The notes under the pieces: model-generated
The model's input: only the letters and a program-made list of their open reading frames with translations
Told to the model about the DNA's origin: nothing
Databases searched by the model: none
Program-made: the position numbers and the translations under genes
NCBI RefSeq assembly: GCF_001499905.1
Contig: NZ_LQIS01000052.1
Coordinates: 160,829 to 224,828, forward strand
Direction of reading: 5' to 3'
Length of the DNA stretch: 64,000 nucleotides
Source of the DNA: Mycobacterium sp. GA-1285
GTDB lineage: Bacteria; Actinomycetota; Actinomycetes; Mycobacteriales; Mycobacteriaceae
Part shown: positions 53,841 through 62,364 of the stretch, piece by piece
How positions within the stretch are numbered: the first letter of the stretch is position 1
Layout: each line of letters begins with the position of its first letter

Positions 53841-55600
53841 CGCTCCGCCGCGGCCAACCAGGCGTCTTCGAGCGATTCCTTGCGTGCCAACAACTCTCGC
53901 AACTCATCGTTGAGCGCGCCCAGCCGGACGTGGTCCGCGGCCGCCTCGGCCATCGACTCGTGCAACTCGGCGATGCGCGATTCGAGCTTCTCCAGCTGCC
54001 CCTCGATGCGCGCCATCTCCTTGCCGGTGCGTCGCTCCCGCGCCGATGCGGTCTCTCCTTGCGGGGCCGACGACGCCGGAGCCGGCGGTGACGCACCCGC
54101 CGCACGGTCCGCCAGATACTGCTCGATGCCGCCCGGCAACAGCTCGCAGCGGCCAGCGCCTGTCAGGGCGTAGGTGACGTCGGAAACCCGTTCGAGGAAG
54201 TAGCGGTCGTGGGTGACGACGATCAGCGTGCCGGGCCAGCCGTCCAGGTAGTCCTCGATGACGGTCAACGTGTCGATGTCGAGGTCGTTGGTGGGCTCGT
54301 CGAGCAACAGCACGTTCGGCTCGTCGAGCAGCAACCGCAGAAACTGCAGCCTGCGTCGTTCACCACCCGAGAGCTCCGCCACCCGCGCGGTCAGCTTGTC
54401 GCCGGTGAACCCGAAGTCCCGCAACAACGTGTCGGCGCTGATCTCGCCGCCACCCGCCAGCTGGGTGATCCGTCGCCGGTCCTCGACCGCGTCGAGCACC
54501 CGGTCGCTGCCATCGAGTTCGGCCAGCGCCTGGCTGAGGTAGCCGATCTTCAGCGTCGCGCCCCGTTTGATCGTACCCGCCGTCGGAGTGAGCTCACCTG
54601 CCAGCAGGCGCAATACCGACGTCTTGCCCGTGCCGTTCACACCGACCAAGCCGATGCGCGCGCCGGGTCCGATCGACCAGTCGAGTTTGTCCAGCACCAC
54701 GGTGTCACCCACCTCGAGCCGCACCCGGTGCAGGTCGAACACGTCCTTGCCCAGCCGCGTGGAGGCGAACCGCTGCAGAACCAGGGAGTCGCGCGGCGGC
54801 GGTTCGTTGGCGATCAACTCGTTGGCGGCCTGGATGCGGAACTTCGGTTTCGACGTCCGCGCCGGCGGGCCGCGCCGCAGCCACGCCAGCTCTTTGCGCA
54901 TGAGGTTCTGCCTGCGCGCCTCGGCGCCGGCCGCTAGCCGCATCCGCTCGGCCCGCGCGAGCACGTAGGCGGCGTAACCGCCGTCGTAGCCGTCGACCGT
55001 GCCTTTTCCGCTGGCGGCGTGCACCTCCCACGTCCTGGTGCAGACCGCGTCGAGAAACCAGCGGTCGTGGCTCACCATCACCAGGGCCTTGGCCCGACGC
55101 CGGTTGAGGTGGGCGGCCAGCCATCCGATCACCTCGACGTCGAGGTGGTTGGTCGGTTCGTCGAGCACGAGGACGTCATGGCCGGCGATCAGCAACGCGG
55201 CCAGCGCCACCCGGCGCCGCTCCCCACCGGAGAGTCGACCCACCCCATTGTCGAGGGAGACATCGGCCAACAAGTGTGAGACGACGTCGCGGGTCTCGGG
55301 TTCGGCGGCCCACACGTGATCGGGGCGGCCGCCGACGATAACGTCGCGCACGGTGGCACCGGCGCCGAAGTCGTCACTTTGTCGCAGGTAGCCCACCGAC
55401 AGACCCGAGGTGTGGGTCACCCGCCCCGAATCCGGCTCCCGTGTTCGCGTCAAAATCTGCAACAGCGTGGTCTTACCGTCGCCGTTGCGCCCGACGACAC
55501 CGATCGCGTCACCTTCGTCGATGCCCAGACTGACCCCGTCGAGAAGCGTGCGGGTGCCATAGCCGACGGTCGCGCGCTCGACATTGATCAGGTTCGCCAT
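53837..55600 (-). CDS. ABC-F family ATPase
   Basis: A 587-residue soluble protein with two ABC domains and no membrane segment. Walker A sites are GRNGDGKTTL (near residue 37) and GVNGTGKTSV; signatures are LSGGERRRVALAALL and LSGGERRRLQFLRLL; both Walker B segments read VLLLDEPTN-x-LD. The linker is a charged arm (ARAERMRLAAGAEARRQNLM) and a C-terminal coiled coil (~515-587) follows. ABC-F proteins act on ribosomes as translation factors or antibiotic-protection proteins; the coiled-coil tail is Uup-like. Which role applies cannot be told from sequence. Confidence 0.9.
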   Translation of the reverse strand: MANLINVERATVGYGTRTLLDGVSLGIDEGDAIGVVGRNGDGKTTLLQILTRTREPDSGRVTHTSGLSVGYLRQSDDFGAGATVRDVIVGGRPDHVWAAEPETRDVVSHLLADVSLDNGVGRLSGGERRRVALAALLIAGHDVLVLDEPTNHLDVEVIGWLAAHLNRRRAKALVMVSHDRWFLDAVCTRTWEVHAASGKGTVDGYDGGYAAYVLARAERMRLAAGAEARRQNLMRKELAWLRRGPPARTSKPKFRIQAANELIANEPPPRDSLVLQRFASTRLGKDVFDLHRVRLEVGDTVVLDKLDWSIGPGARIGLVGVNGTGKTSVLRLLAGELTPTAGTIKRGATLKIGYLSQALAELDGSDRVLDAVEDRRRITQLAGGGEISADTLLRDFGFTGDKLTARVAELSGGERRRLQFLRLLLDEPNVLLLDEPTNDLDIDTLTVIEDYLDGWPGTLIVVTHDRYFLERVSDVTYALTGAGRCELLPGGIEQYLADRAAGASPPAPASSAPQGETASARERRTGKEMARIEGQLEKLESRIAELHESMAEAAADHVRLGALNDELRELLARKESLEDAWLAAAER

Positions 55601-55701
55601 CAGCCGCCGATGATAGGTCGGCCCTGCCGGGCGGGCCCTGTGCCATGATGACGTCGGCCAATTTCGGGGGTTTGACGTCGGTCAGAAGGGGAGCGTGCGG
55701 T

Positions 55702-58665
55702 GTGGATCTGTCGCCGATAACCAAGCCGGTCGGACGACTGGTGGCAACCGCGCAGAACGGGCTGGAGGTGCTGCGCTACGGCGGTCTGGAGACCGGCGCC
55801 GTGCCATCGCCGTTCCAGATCATCCAGAGCGTGCCGATGTATCGGCTGCGGCGCTATTTCCCGCCCGACACGAGGCCGGGCGCCAAGCCGCCCGGTCCAC
55901 CCGTGCTGATGGTGCATCCGATGATGATGTCCGCCGACATGTGGGACGTCACCCGCGACGAGGGCGCCGTGGGCATCCTGCACAATGCGGGCATCGACCC
56001 GTGGGTCATCGACTTCGGCTCGCCCGACAAGGTCGAAGGCGGGATGGAACGCACGCTGGCCGACCACGTCGTCGCGTTGAGCGAGGCCATCGACACCGTC
56101 AAAGAGATCACCGGCCGTGACGTGCACCTCGCCGGCTACTCACAGGGTGGGATGTTCGCCTACCAGGTCGCCGCCTACCGCCGGTCGAAGGACCTCGCGA
56201 GCATCATCGCCTTCGGCTCGCCGGTCGACACCCTGGCAGCGCTCCCCATGAACCTGCCCGCCAGCATCGCGCCTGCGGCCGCGGATTTCATGGCCGACCA
56301 CGTGTTCAACCGGATCGACATCCCGGGCTGGCTCGCCCGCACCGGCTTCCAGATGCTCGACCCGATCAAGACAGCCCAGTCGCGCATCGACTTCCTTCGT
56401 CAGCTCCATGATCGCGAAGCCCTGCTGCCCCGCGAGCAGCAACGCCGGTTCCTGGCGTCCGAAGGCTGGATCGCGTGGTCGGGACCCGCCATCGCCGAGT
56501 TGCTGAAACAGTTCATCGCGCACAACCGGATGATGAGCGGCGGCTTCTCCATCCACGGTGACCTGGTCACGCTGTCGGATATCGAGTGTCCGGTGCTGGC
56601 CGTGGTCGGCGAGGTCGACGACATCGGCCAGCCGGCCTCAGTGCGCGGCATCAAGCGTGCCGCTCCGAAGGCCGATGTCTACGAATTCCTGATCCGCGCA
56701 GGGCATTTCGGGCTTGTCGTCGGATCGAAGGCCTCCAGCCAGACGTGGCCGGCCGTGGCGCAGTGGGTCAAGTGGCTCGACGGCTCCGGCGAACGGCCCG
56801 AGGGTGTCAACCCGATGGCGCTGCAGCAGGCAGAACCCAACGAGTCCGGCGTTTCACTCAGCTCGCGCCTTGCGCACGGCACCGCCGCGGCCACCGAGAT
56901 GGCATGGACCTTCGCCCGCTCGGCGGCCGATGCCGTTGTGAGCGCGAACAAATCAGCCAGGGCCCTGGCCGTCGAAACGGCGCGTACGCTGCCGCGCCTG
57001 GCGCGACTCGGCCAGATCAACGAGCACACCCGAATCTCGTTCGGCCGGATCATGTCCGAACAGGCCCGCGACTTCCCGCGCGGCGACTGCCTGCTGTTCG
57101 ACGGTCGAGTACACACCTACGAGGCCGTGGACCGGCGCATCAACAACGTCGTCCGCGGCCTCATCGAGGTCGGGGTGCGCCAAGGCGCGCACGTCGGCGT
57201 TCTGATGGAGACCCGGCCCAGCGCGCTGGTGGCGATCGCGGCGCTGTCGCGTCTGGGCGCCGTCGCGGTGCTGATGCCGCCTGACGCCGATCTGCCCACC
57301 GCTGCGCGGCTGGGCTCGGTGTCGGACATCATCGCCGACCCCAGCAACCTCGAAGCCGCCCGGCGACTCGACATGCGGGTGCTGGTGCTCGGCGGCGGTG
57401 AGGCCCGCGACCTCGACGTTCCCGAGGACAGCGACGTCATCGACATGGAGAAGATCGATCCGGACGCCGTCGACCTGCCGGGGTGGTACCGGCCGAATCC
57501 TGGTCTCGCCCGCGACCTCGCCTTCATCGGGTTCAGTTCGGTCGGCGGCGAGTTGGTCGCCAGGCAGATCACGAACGCCCGGTGGGCGATCTCGGCGTTC
57601 GGCACCGCGTCGGCGGCCAACCTCAGCCGCAGCGACACCGTGTACTGCCTGACGCCGCTGCACCACCAGTCCGGCCTGCTGGTTGCGATCGGCGGTGCCG
57701 CCGTCGGCGGCTCGCGGATCGCGCTGTCGCGCGGCCTGCGGCCCGACCGGTTCCTCAACGAGATTCGCCAATACGGCGTCACGGTCGTCAGCTATACGTG
57801 GGCGATGCTCCGCGACGTCATCGACGACCCGTCGTTCGCGTTGTACGGCAGTCATCCGGTGCGGTTGTTCATCGGTTCCGGCATGCCGACCGGGCTGTGG
57901 AAGCGTGTGGTGGAGATCTTCGAACCGGCACACGTCGTCGAGTTCTTCGCCACCACGGACGGACAAGCGGTGCTGGCCAACGTGTCCGGCGCAAAGATCG
58001 GCAGCAAGGGCCGTCCGCTACCGGGTGGACGCGAACTGGCGCTGGCGGCCTATGACCCCTCCGAGGACTTGATTCTGGAGGACGAGCAGGGCTTCGTCCG
58101 CCGCGCCGAGACCAACGAGGTCGGTGTGCTGCTCGCCCGCCCGCGCGGTCCGGTCGACCCGACGGCCCCCATCAAGCGGGGGGTCTTCGCCCCGGCCGAC
58201 ACCTGGGTGTCCACGGAGTACCTTTTTCGCCGCGACGACGACGGCGACTACTGGATGGTCGACAGTCGCGGAGTCGTCATCCACACCGACCGTGGTTGCG
58301 TCTACGCGTCGACCGTCAACGACGCGGTCGGCTGCATCGGGGCGGTCGACCTCGCGGTCACCTACGGGGTGCCGGCCAACGGACGGCAGCTGGCCATCAC
58401 CGCCCTGGAGGTGCGACCCGGCGGCAGCATCCCGTCTGCCGACCTGTCCGAGGCACTCGCGGACCTGGCGGTCGGCGAACCGCCCGACATCGTGCACGTG
58501 GTGCCGAGGATGGCGCTCAGCGCGTCGTACCGACCGCTGGTCAGTCCGCTGCGGGCCGAGGGCGTTCCGAAGCCGTCGCGTAACGCGTGGTACCTCGACC
58601 CCGATACGAATCGTTACAAGCGGTTGACCGTGGCGGTCCGGGCCGAGATCGTCGAAGGCCGGTAG
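55702..58665 (+). CDS. Alpha/beta-hydrolase fused to a degenerate acyl-CoA synthetase domain (Rv1683-like)
   Basis: A 987-residue fusion. Residues ~60-370 are a PHA-synthase-like alpha/beta-hydrolase: VLMVHPMMMSADMWD, nucleophile elbow AGYSQGG (S147), Asp region AVVGEVDDIGQP and His in AGHFGLV. Residues ~450-980 are an AMP-binding (FadD-like) fold, but the phosphate loop normally like TSGTTGxPK reads FIGFSSVGGELVARQI (608-623), lacking the Lys and Thr/Gly pattern. The M. tuberculosis relative Rv1683 is linked to triacylglycerol storage and lipid droplets. GTG at 55702 is chosen from the AGAAGGGGAG site upstream; an earlier start at 55645 would add 19 residues. Confidence 0.88.
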   Translation: MDLSPITKPVGRLVATAQNGLEVLRYGGLETGAVPSPFQIIQSVPMYRLRRYFPPDTRPGAKPPGPPVLMVHPMMMSADMWDVTRDEGAVGILHNAGIDPWVIDFGSPDKVEGGMERTLADHVVALSEAIDTVKEITGRDVHLAGYSQGGMFAYQVAAYRRSKDLASIIAFGSPVDTLAALPMNLPASIAPAAADFMADHVFNRIDIPGWLARTGFQMLDPIKTAQSRIDFLRQLHDREALLPREQQRRFLASEGWIAWSGPAIAELLKQFIAHNRMMSGGFSIHGDLVTLSDIECPVLAVVGEVDDIGQPASVRGIKRAAPKADVYEFLIRAGHFGLVVGSKASSQTWPAVAQWVKWLDGSGERPEGVNPMALQQAEPNESGVSLSSRLAHGTAAATEMAWTFARSAADAVVSANKSARALAVETARTLPRLARLGQINEHTRISFGRIMSEQARDFPRGDCLLFDGRVHTYEAVDRRINNVVRGLIEVGVRQGAHVGVLMETRPSALVAIAALSRLGAVAVLMPPDADLPTAARLGSVSDIIADPSNLEAARRLDMRVLVLGGGEARDLDVPEDSDVIDMEKIDPDAVDLPGWYRPNPGLARDLAFIGFSSVGGELVARQITNARWAISAFGTASAANLSRSDTVYCLTPLHHQSGLLVAIGGAAVGGSRIALSRGLRPDRFLNEIRQYGVTVVSYTWAMLRDVIDDPSFALYGSHPVRLFIGSGMPTGLWKRVVEIFEPAHVVEFFATTDGQAVLANVSGAKIGSKGRPLPGGRELALAAYDPSEDLILEDEQGFVRRAETNEVGVLLARPRGPVDPTAPIKRGVFAPADTWVSTEYLFRRDDDGDYWMVDSRGVVIHTDRGCVYASTVNDAVGCIGAVDLAVTYGVPANGRQLAITALEVRPGGSIPSADLSEALADLAVGEPPDIVHVVPRMALSASYRPLVSPLRAEGVPKPSRNAWYLDPDTNRYKRLTVAVRAEIVEGR

Positions 58666-58767
58666 CGGGGCCGGTCTCGACGATCTGCTGCAAGGCGCGA
58701 GCGCTGTTAGGCTCCCGCTTGCGGTGAGTCGGCGGTCCGGCCACCGCGCCACCGACCTGGAGGATTG

Positions 58768-59307
58768 ATGACATCGCGAACCGGTACCCCGCGCGCCATC
58801 TGGCGCCGCCTCGTCATCAGCGGTATGGCCGGGGGCGTGTTGACGGTCGGTCTGCTGGCCGGTGTCGCAGCTCCGACGGCGGCGGCGCAGCCCGCCGAGC
58901 CGACGGTCGAAACCGAAGCGCCTCAGGCCGACGGCCCGAAGACGCCATGCACCGGCGACGACTGCAACAAGGACGACGAGGCCGCGCCGAAGGTGAACGC
59001 GGACCAGGTGCTCCAGATGATCAGCGAGGAGTACCGGCAGGGCGACGGCGGCGGCCAGGTCTCTATACTGATCGACGACGCGGTCAAGCTGCGCAAGCTG
59101 GGCTTTCGCCCGTCGAACGCGAACGCCGTCGCACTCGAGAACGCCCTCGAGTACCGGCCGAATCAGACGCCGCTCGTCGAAGCGCTCAAGGAAACGATCA
59201 CCCACCAGCGCAAGATGCAGGCACGCGCCGCGCAGGAGGCCGCTGCCGGCGGCGGATCCATCGCGGGGATCCCCGTCACGCCCGCCATGCCCCTCCCGGC
59301 CGGCTGA
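58768..59307 (+). CDS. Secreted mycobacterial protein of unknown function
   Basis: A 179-residue protein with a signal peptide: RAIWRRLVISGMAGGVLTVG core, then AxA-type cleavage before QPAEP. The mature part has an acidic linker, a CTGDDC pair that could form a disulfide, a helical domain (VNADQVLQMISEEYRQGD, VKLRKLGFRPSNANAVALE) and a Gly/Pro tail. No family recognised. GGAGG lies 5 bp before the ATG; the hydrolase/synthetase gene upstream may share the transcript. Confidence 0.72.
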   Translation: MTSRTGTPRAIWRRLVISGMAGGVLTVGLLAGVAAPTAAAQPAEPTVETEAPQADGPKTPCTGDDCNKDDEAAPKVNADQVLQMISEEYRQGDGGGQVSILIDDAVKLRKLGFRPSNANAVALENALEYRPNQTPLVEALKETITHQRKMQARAAQEAAAGGGSIAGIPVTPAMPLPAG

Positions 59308-59312
59308 TCCCC

Positions 59313-59531
59313 GTGGCCCTCGACGAGAAGCTGCTCGACATCCTGGTCTGCCCGCAGGACCGGGGTCCCTTGCTGCTCGTCGGCGACGAATACCTCTACA
59401 ACCCGCGGCTGCGCCGGGCGTATCGCATCGACGACGGCATCCCGGTGCTGCTGATCGACGAGGCCGTCGACATCACCGACGACGCCGAGCATAAGCGGAT
59501 GCTGGACCGCACGTCAGGTGACGTCGGGTAG
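59313..59531 (+). CDS. Trm112-like protein (Rv1684-like)
   Basis: A 72-residue UPF0434/Trm112 family protein: LLDILVCPQDRGPLLLV, LYNPRLRRAYRIDDGIPVLL and a short tail. Trm112 activates methyltransferases in eukaryotes and archaea; bacterial roles are less clear. Only one Cys (in VCPQD) of the possible zinc set is present. GTG start at 59313, 5 bp after the secreted protein. Its end overlaps the convergent TetR gene by 18 bp. Confidence 0.85.
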   Translation: MALDEKLLDILVCPQDRGPLLLVGDEYLYNPRLRRAYRIDDGIPVLLIDEAVDITDDAEHKRMLDRTSGDVG

Positions 59532-60128
59532 CTCACCGGTGAGGTAGCGCTGCAGGTTAGGCGCGATCGTTTCGACGATTCGGTCCACCGGCAGAGATTT
59601 GAACGGCTCGAGTTCGAGGATGTAGCGGGCCATCACCACGCCCAGCAACTGCGAGGCGACGAACTGCACGCGGACCGGTCCGCTACCCGGGGGAACGTCC
59701 ACCCGCGAACCGACTTCTCTGGTGATCACCTCCTCGAAGAACGACCGCACCAAGGAGGTGTCATTGCCGGCGAGGATCGATCGCAGGGTCGCGATGAAAC
59801 CCTTGCCCAGCTCGGAATCCCACAGCGGCAGCAGGAGAGACGGTAGCGTGCGGCCGATCTCTTCGACGGGGACCTGCCGTAGCGGGCCGATGACCTGCAT
59901 GGGATCGATCGGAATGTGGATCGCCGCGGCGAACAGCTGGGTCTTGGTTCCGAAGTAGTGATGCACCAGCGCGGGGTCCACACCCGCGGCCGCGGCGATC
60001 GCGCGTATTGAAGTCTTGTCGATTCCGTTGCGCGCGAACAACTCCCGCGCGCTGTTCAGGATCCGTTCCCGGGTGTCTGACGGCCCGGGCGGCCGGCCCG
60101 GCCGCTTGCGTTCGGCGTTGGTGGTCAC
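59514..60128 (-). CDS. TetR-family repressor of the adjacent ABC exporter
   Basis: A 204-residue TetR protein. The HTH is TRERILNSARELFARNG to TSIRAIAAAAGVDPALVHHYFGTKTQLF; the C-terminal ligand domain is of the TetR_C type with LVRSFFEEVITREVG. It is the last gene of the leftward operon ATPase-permease-tetR (GTGA overlap with the permease). The palindromes over the ATPase start are the likely operator, giving self-regulation. Corresponds to Rv1685c. Confidence 0.88.
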   Translation of the reverse strand: MTTNAERKRPGRPPGPSDTRERILNSARELFARNGIDKTSIRAIAAAAGVDPALVHHYFGTKTQLFAAAIHIPIDPMQVIGPLRQVPVEEIGRTLPSLLLPLWDSELGKGFIATLRSILAGNDTSLVRSFFEEVITREVGSRVDVPPGSGPVRVQFVASQLLGVVMARYILELEPFKSLPVDRIVETIAPNLQRYLTGELPDVT

Positions 60129-60880
60129 GGAGTCCTTCGTCGTAGCGTGGCCGCTGCCAGGCAAAGCGCGACGACCGCGAATCCGATGACCACCGCGGTG
60201 TCGCGCACCACGGTGAACGTCGGTTCGGCGTACGCCCCAACCTGTTGCAGCGCCTCCAGAGCGTAACTTGCGGGCAGTACATTGCTGATCCACTGCAACC
60301 ACTCCGGCAGTACGTCGCGCGGCACGATGATCCCGCACAGCAGAAGTTGCGGGGCGATCACCACCGGCATGAACTGAACGGCCTGAAACTCGGTGCGTGC
60401 GAACGCGCTACAGAGCAGTCCGAGGCCGACGCCGAGGACGGCGTTGATGATCGCGATTGCGAACACCCACACCGGGCTGCCTTCGGTGTGCAGGCCGAGG
60501 AACGCGTAGGAGACCAGACATGCGAGCGTGGCCTGGGCTGCGGCCGCGATCGAGAAGGCGGTGCCGTACGCGGCGAGGAGGTCGAGCCGGCGCAGGGGAG
60601 TGGTCAGTATCCGCTCCAGAGTGCCCGAAACCCGTTCCCGCTGCATCGTTATCGACGTGATCAGGAACATCACGACCAGCGGGAACACGCCGAGCATGAT
60701 CAGGCAGGCGTTGTTGAATGGAGAGGGCGCACCGGGTGGATGCGGTGCATTGTCAAACATGAAGTAGAGCAGCGTGATGATGAGGCTCGGTACGACGAGG
60801 ATCATCGCGACGCTGCGGTGGTCGGCCGCCAACTGCCGCAGGATGCGACCGGTGGTCGCGAGATACGCCTGAAGGCTCAG
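60125..60880 (-). CDS. ABC-2 type exporter permease, CTG start likely
   Basis: About 251 residues with six membrane helices of the ABC2_membrane type; MQRERVSGTLERILTTPLRRLDLL is the family signature loop. No ATG/GTG/TTG is found near the expected start; CTG at 60880 overlapping the ATPase stop (CTGA) fits. An ATG at 60952 is in frame but would overlap the ATPase by 76 bp. Together with the ATPase it forms an exporter (Rv1686c-Rv1687c position), substrate unknown. Confidence 0.85.
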   Translation of the reverse strand: MSLQAYLATTGRILRQLAADHRSVAMILVVPSLIITLLYFMFDNAPHPPGAPSPFNNACLIMLGVFPLVVMFLITSITMQRERVSGTLERILTTPLRRLDLLAAYGTAFSIAAAAQATLACLVSYAFLGLHTEGSPVWVFAIAIINAVLGVGLGLLCSAFARTEFQAVQFMPVVIAPQLLLCGIIVPRDVLPEWLQWISNVLPASYALEALQQVGAYAEPTFTVVRDTAVVIGFAVVALCLAAATLRRRTP

Positions 60881-61650
60881 CCGGCTTCGGCCTTGGGAGC
60901 GTCGATGCTGTGCGTGATGACGGACAGAAACGCTTCCTCCAGTGATTGACATCCGCTGTCCTCTCGTAGCTTCGCGGGCGTGCTGTGAGCGAGCAGTCGA
61001 CCGTCGCGCATGAGCAGCAACTCGCCACAGTGGTCGGCCTCATCCATGACGTGGCTGGAGACCAGGAGGGTGGTGCCTTGCGCTGCCAGCCGGTGGAACT
61101 GCTCCCACAGATCGACGCGAAGCACGGGATCGAGGCCGACAGTGGGTTCGTCGAGCACGAGCAGATCCGGATGCGAGACCAACGCGCAGGCCAGCGACAC
61201 GCGTGTGCGCTGTCCTCCGGAAAGGTTGGCGCACAACGCGGTTCGATGGTCGGCGAGTCCGACGGCGATTACGGCATCGTCGGCGGAGTCGGCGCCGGTG
61301 CCATACAGCGCGGCGAAGTAGCGGACGTTGTCGATGACCCGTAAGTCGTCGTAGATGGTGGGGTTCTGGGTGACGTAGCCGACGCGGTGACGTAGGGCGG
61401 CCGAGCCGGCTGGTTCACCGAGCACCGTCACCGTGCCGGAATCGACCATCTGAGTGCCGACGATGCTTCGCATCAGCGTCGTCTTGCCGCAGCCCGAAGG
61501 ACCCAGCAGGGCGGTGATCGTGCCGGGGGGGATGGTCACCGTGATTCCGTCGAGGGCCAGGCGATTGCCACGGATGACTCGCAGATTCTCGATGTCGACG
61601 GCCGGGGTGGCATCGCGTCCAGAGAATTCATCGCTTGATGAAGTCATCAT
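60877..61650 (-). CDS. ABC-2 type exporter ATPase
   Basis: A 257-residue ABC ATPase: Walker A GPSGCGKTT, Q-loop VGYVTQNPTIYDDL, signature LSGGQRTRVSLA, Walker B LLVLDEPTVGLDP and the switch His in VSSHVMDEA, typical of drug/lipid exporters of the DrrA/NatA type. Two adjacent ATGs (61650 and 61647) lie inside a palindromic operator. First gene of the three-gene unit ending in tetR. Confidence 0.92.
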   Translation of the reverse strand: MMTSSSDEFSGRDATPAVDIENLRVIRGNRLALDGITVTIPPGTITALLGPSGCGKTTLMRSIVGTQMVDSGTVTVLGEPAGSAALRHRVGYVTQNPTIYDDLRVIDNVRYFAALYGTGADSADDAVIAVGLADHRTALCANLSGGQRTRVSLACALVSHPDLLVLDEPTVGLDPVLRVDLWEQFHRLAAQGTTLLVSSHVMDEADHCGELLLMRDGRLLAHSTPAKLREDSGCQSLEEAFLSVITHSIDAPKAEAG

Positions 61651-61657
61651 ATGATGA
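61627..61657. promoter_or_regulatory. Palindromic operator cluster at the ABC exporter start
   Basis: TTCATC-GCTT-GATGAA (61627-61642) and the perfect 14-bp palindrome TCATCATATGATGA (61644-61657) lie side by side over the start codons of the ATPase. They share the half-site GATGA/TCATC, suggesting binding of two repressor dimers by the TetR encoded in the same operon. Confidence 0.65.
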
Positions 61658-61709
61658 ATATCCTTCACGCTGCCGGGATAAGTCAAGGCCCTCCGTAGGA
61701 TCTCCACCG

Positions 61710-61745
61710 ATGAATCCAGAAGCGCGGGCCGACGTTGACCGCTGA
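61710..61745 (+). other. 11-codon upstream ORF overlapping the mpg start
   Basis: ATG at 61710 has AGGA 9 bp upstream and runs 11 codons to TGA at 61743-61745, passing over the TTG start of mpg (61735) in another frame. mpg itself has no clear Shine-Dalgarno. Reinitiation from this frame could limit mpg translation. Confidence 0.4.
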
Positions 61746-62346
61746 ACTCTTGTCGGTCGACCCGGTGACCGCCGCCCGACGACTGCTCGGCGCCTACCTC
61801 ACCGCGCGCGGGGTCAGCGCGATGGTCGTCGAGGTCGAGGCCTACGGCGGGCCACCGGATGGACCGTGGCCGGACGCCGCCGCCCATTCGTACCGGGGAC
61901 CGGGACCGCGCAACCGCGTGATGTTCGGTCTGCCCGGCCGGCTGTACACCTATCGCAGCCACGGCATCCACGTCTGCGCGAACATCGTCTGCGCGAGCGA
62001 CGGCGTGGCGGGTGCCGTATTGCTCAGGGCCGCCGCCATCGAAGCGGGCCTGAGCACCGCGCATGCCCGCCGCGGCGAGTCGGTCCGTCCCGCCGCGCTG
62101 GCCCGGGGACCGGGCAACCTGTGCTCAGCGCTGGGAATCACGATGGAAGACAACGGAATCGACATCCTCGACCCGGGCAGCGCGGTCCATTTGACGCTCG
62201 GCGAGCGGCACGTCGCCGCCGAAGGCCCGCGGGTCGGCGTGAGCAAGGCCGCTGACCGTCCCTGGCGATTCTGGCTGGCGGGCCGGCCCGAGGTGTCTGC
62301 GTATCGGCGCAGCCCACGGGCACCGGCTCCCGGAGAAAGCGACTAG
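61735..62346 (+). CDS. mpg: 3-methyladenine DNA glycosylase
   Basis: A 203-residue AAG/MPG glycosylase that removes alkylated purines. VVEVEAYGGPPDGPWPDAAAHS contains the catalytic Glu; NRVMFGLPGRLYTYRSHGIHVCANIV carries the base-flipping Tyr region; ARGPGNLCSALGI and RPWRFWLAGRPEVS close the fold. TTG start at 61735 aligns with the family N-terminus. Divergent from the ABC exporter and upstream of tyrS by 18 bp, as at Rv1688-Rv1689. Confidence 0.93.
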   Translation: MTAELLSVDPVTAARRLLGAYLTARGVSAMVVEVEAYGGPPDGPWPDAAAHSYRGPGPRNRVMFGLPGRLYTYRSHGIHVCANIVCASDGVAGAVLLRAAAIEAGLSTAHARRGESVRPAALARGPGNLCSALGITMEDNGIDILDPGSAVHLTLGERHVAAEGPRVGVSKAADRPWRFWLAGRPEVSAYRRSPRAPAPGESD

Positions 62347-62364
62347 TACGGAAAGATCGCACGC

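Noticed and set aside
49000..55000. A polyketide cluster after argH, as in M. tuberculosis
   Set aside because: No ketosynthase or acyltransferase motifs are present; argH is followed directly by an ABC-F gene.
58947..59312. The Trm112-like frame extends 366 bp upstream through the secreted-protein gene
   Set aside because: The extension is an out-of-frame reading of the secreted protein; the family N-terminus starts at GTG 59313.
61746..61770. TTGTCGGTC at the start of mpg as a damage promoter
   Set aside because: It lies inside the coding sequence and has no TAnnnT at the required spacing.
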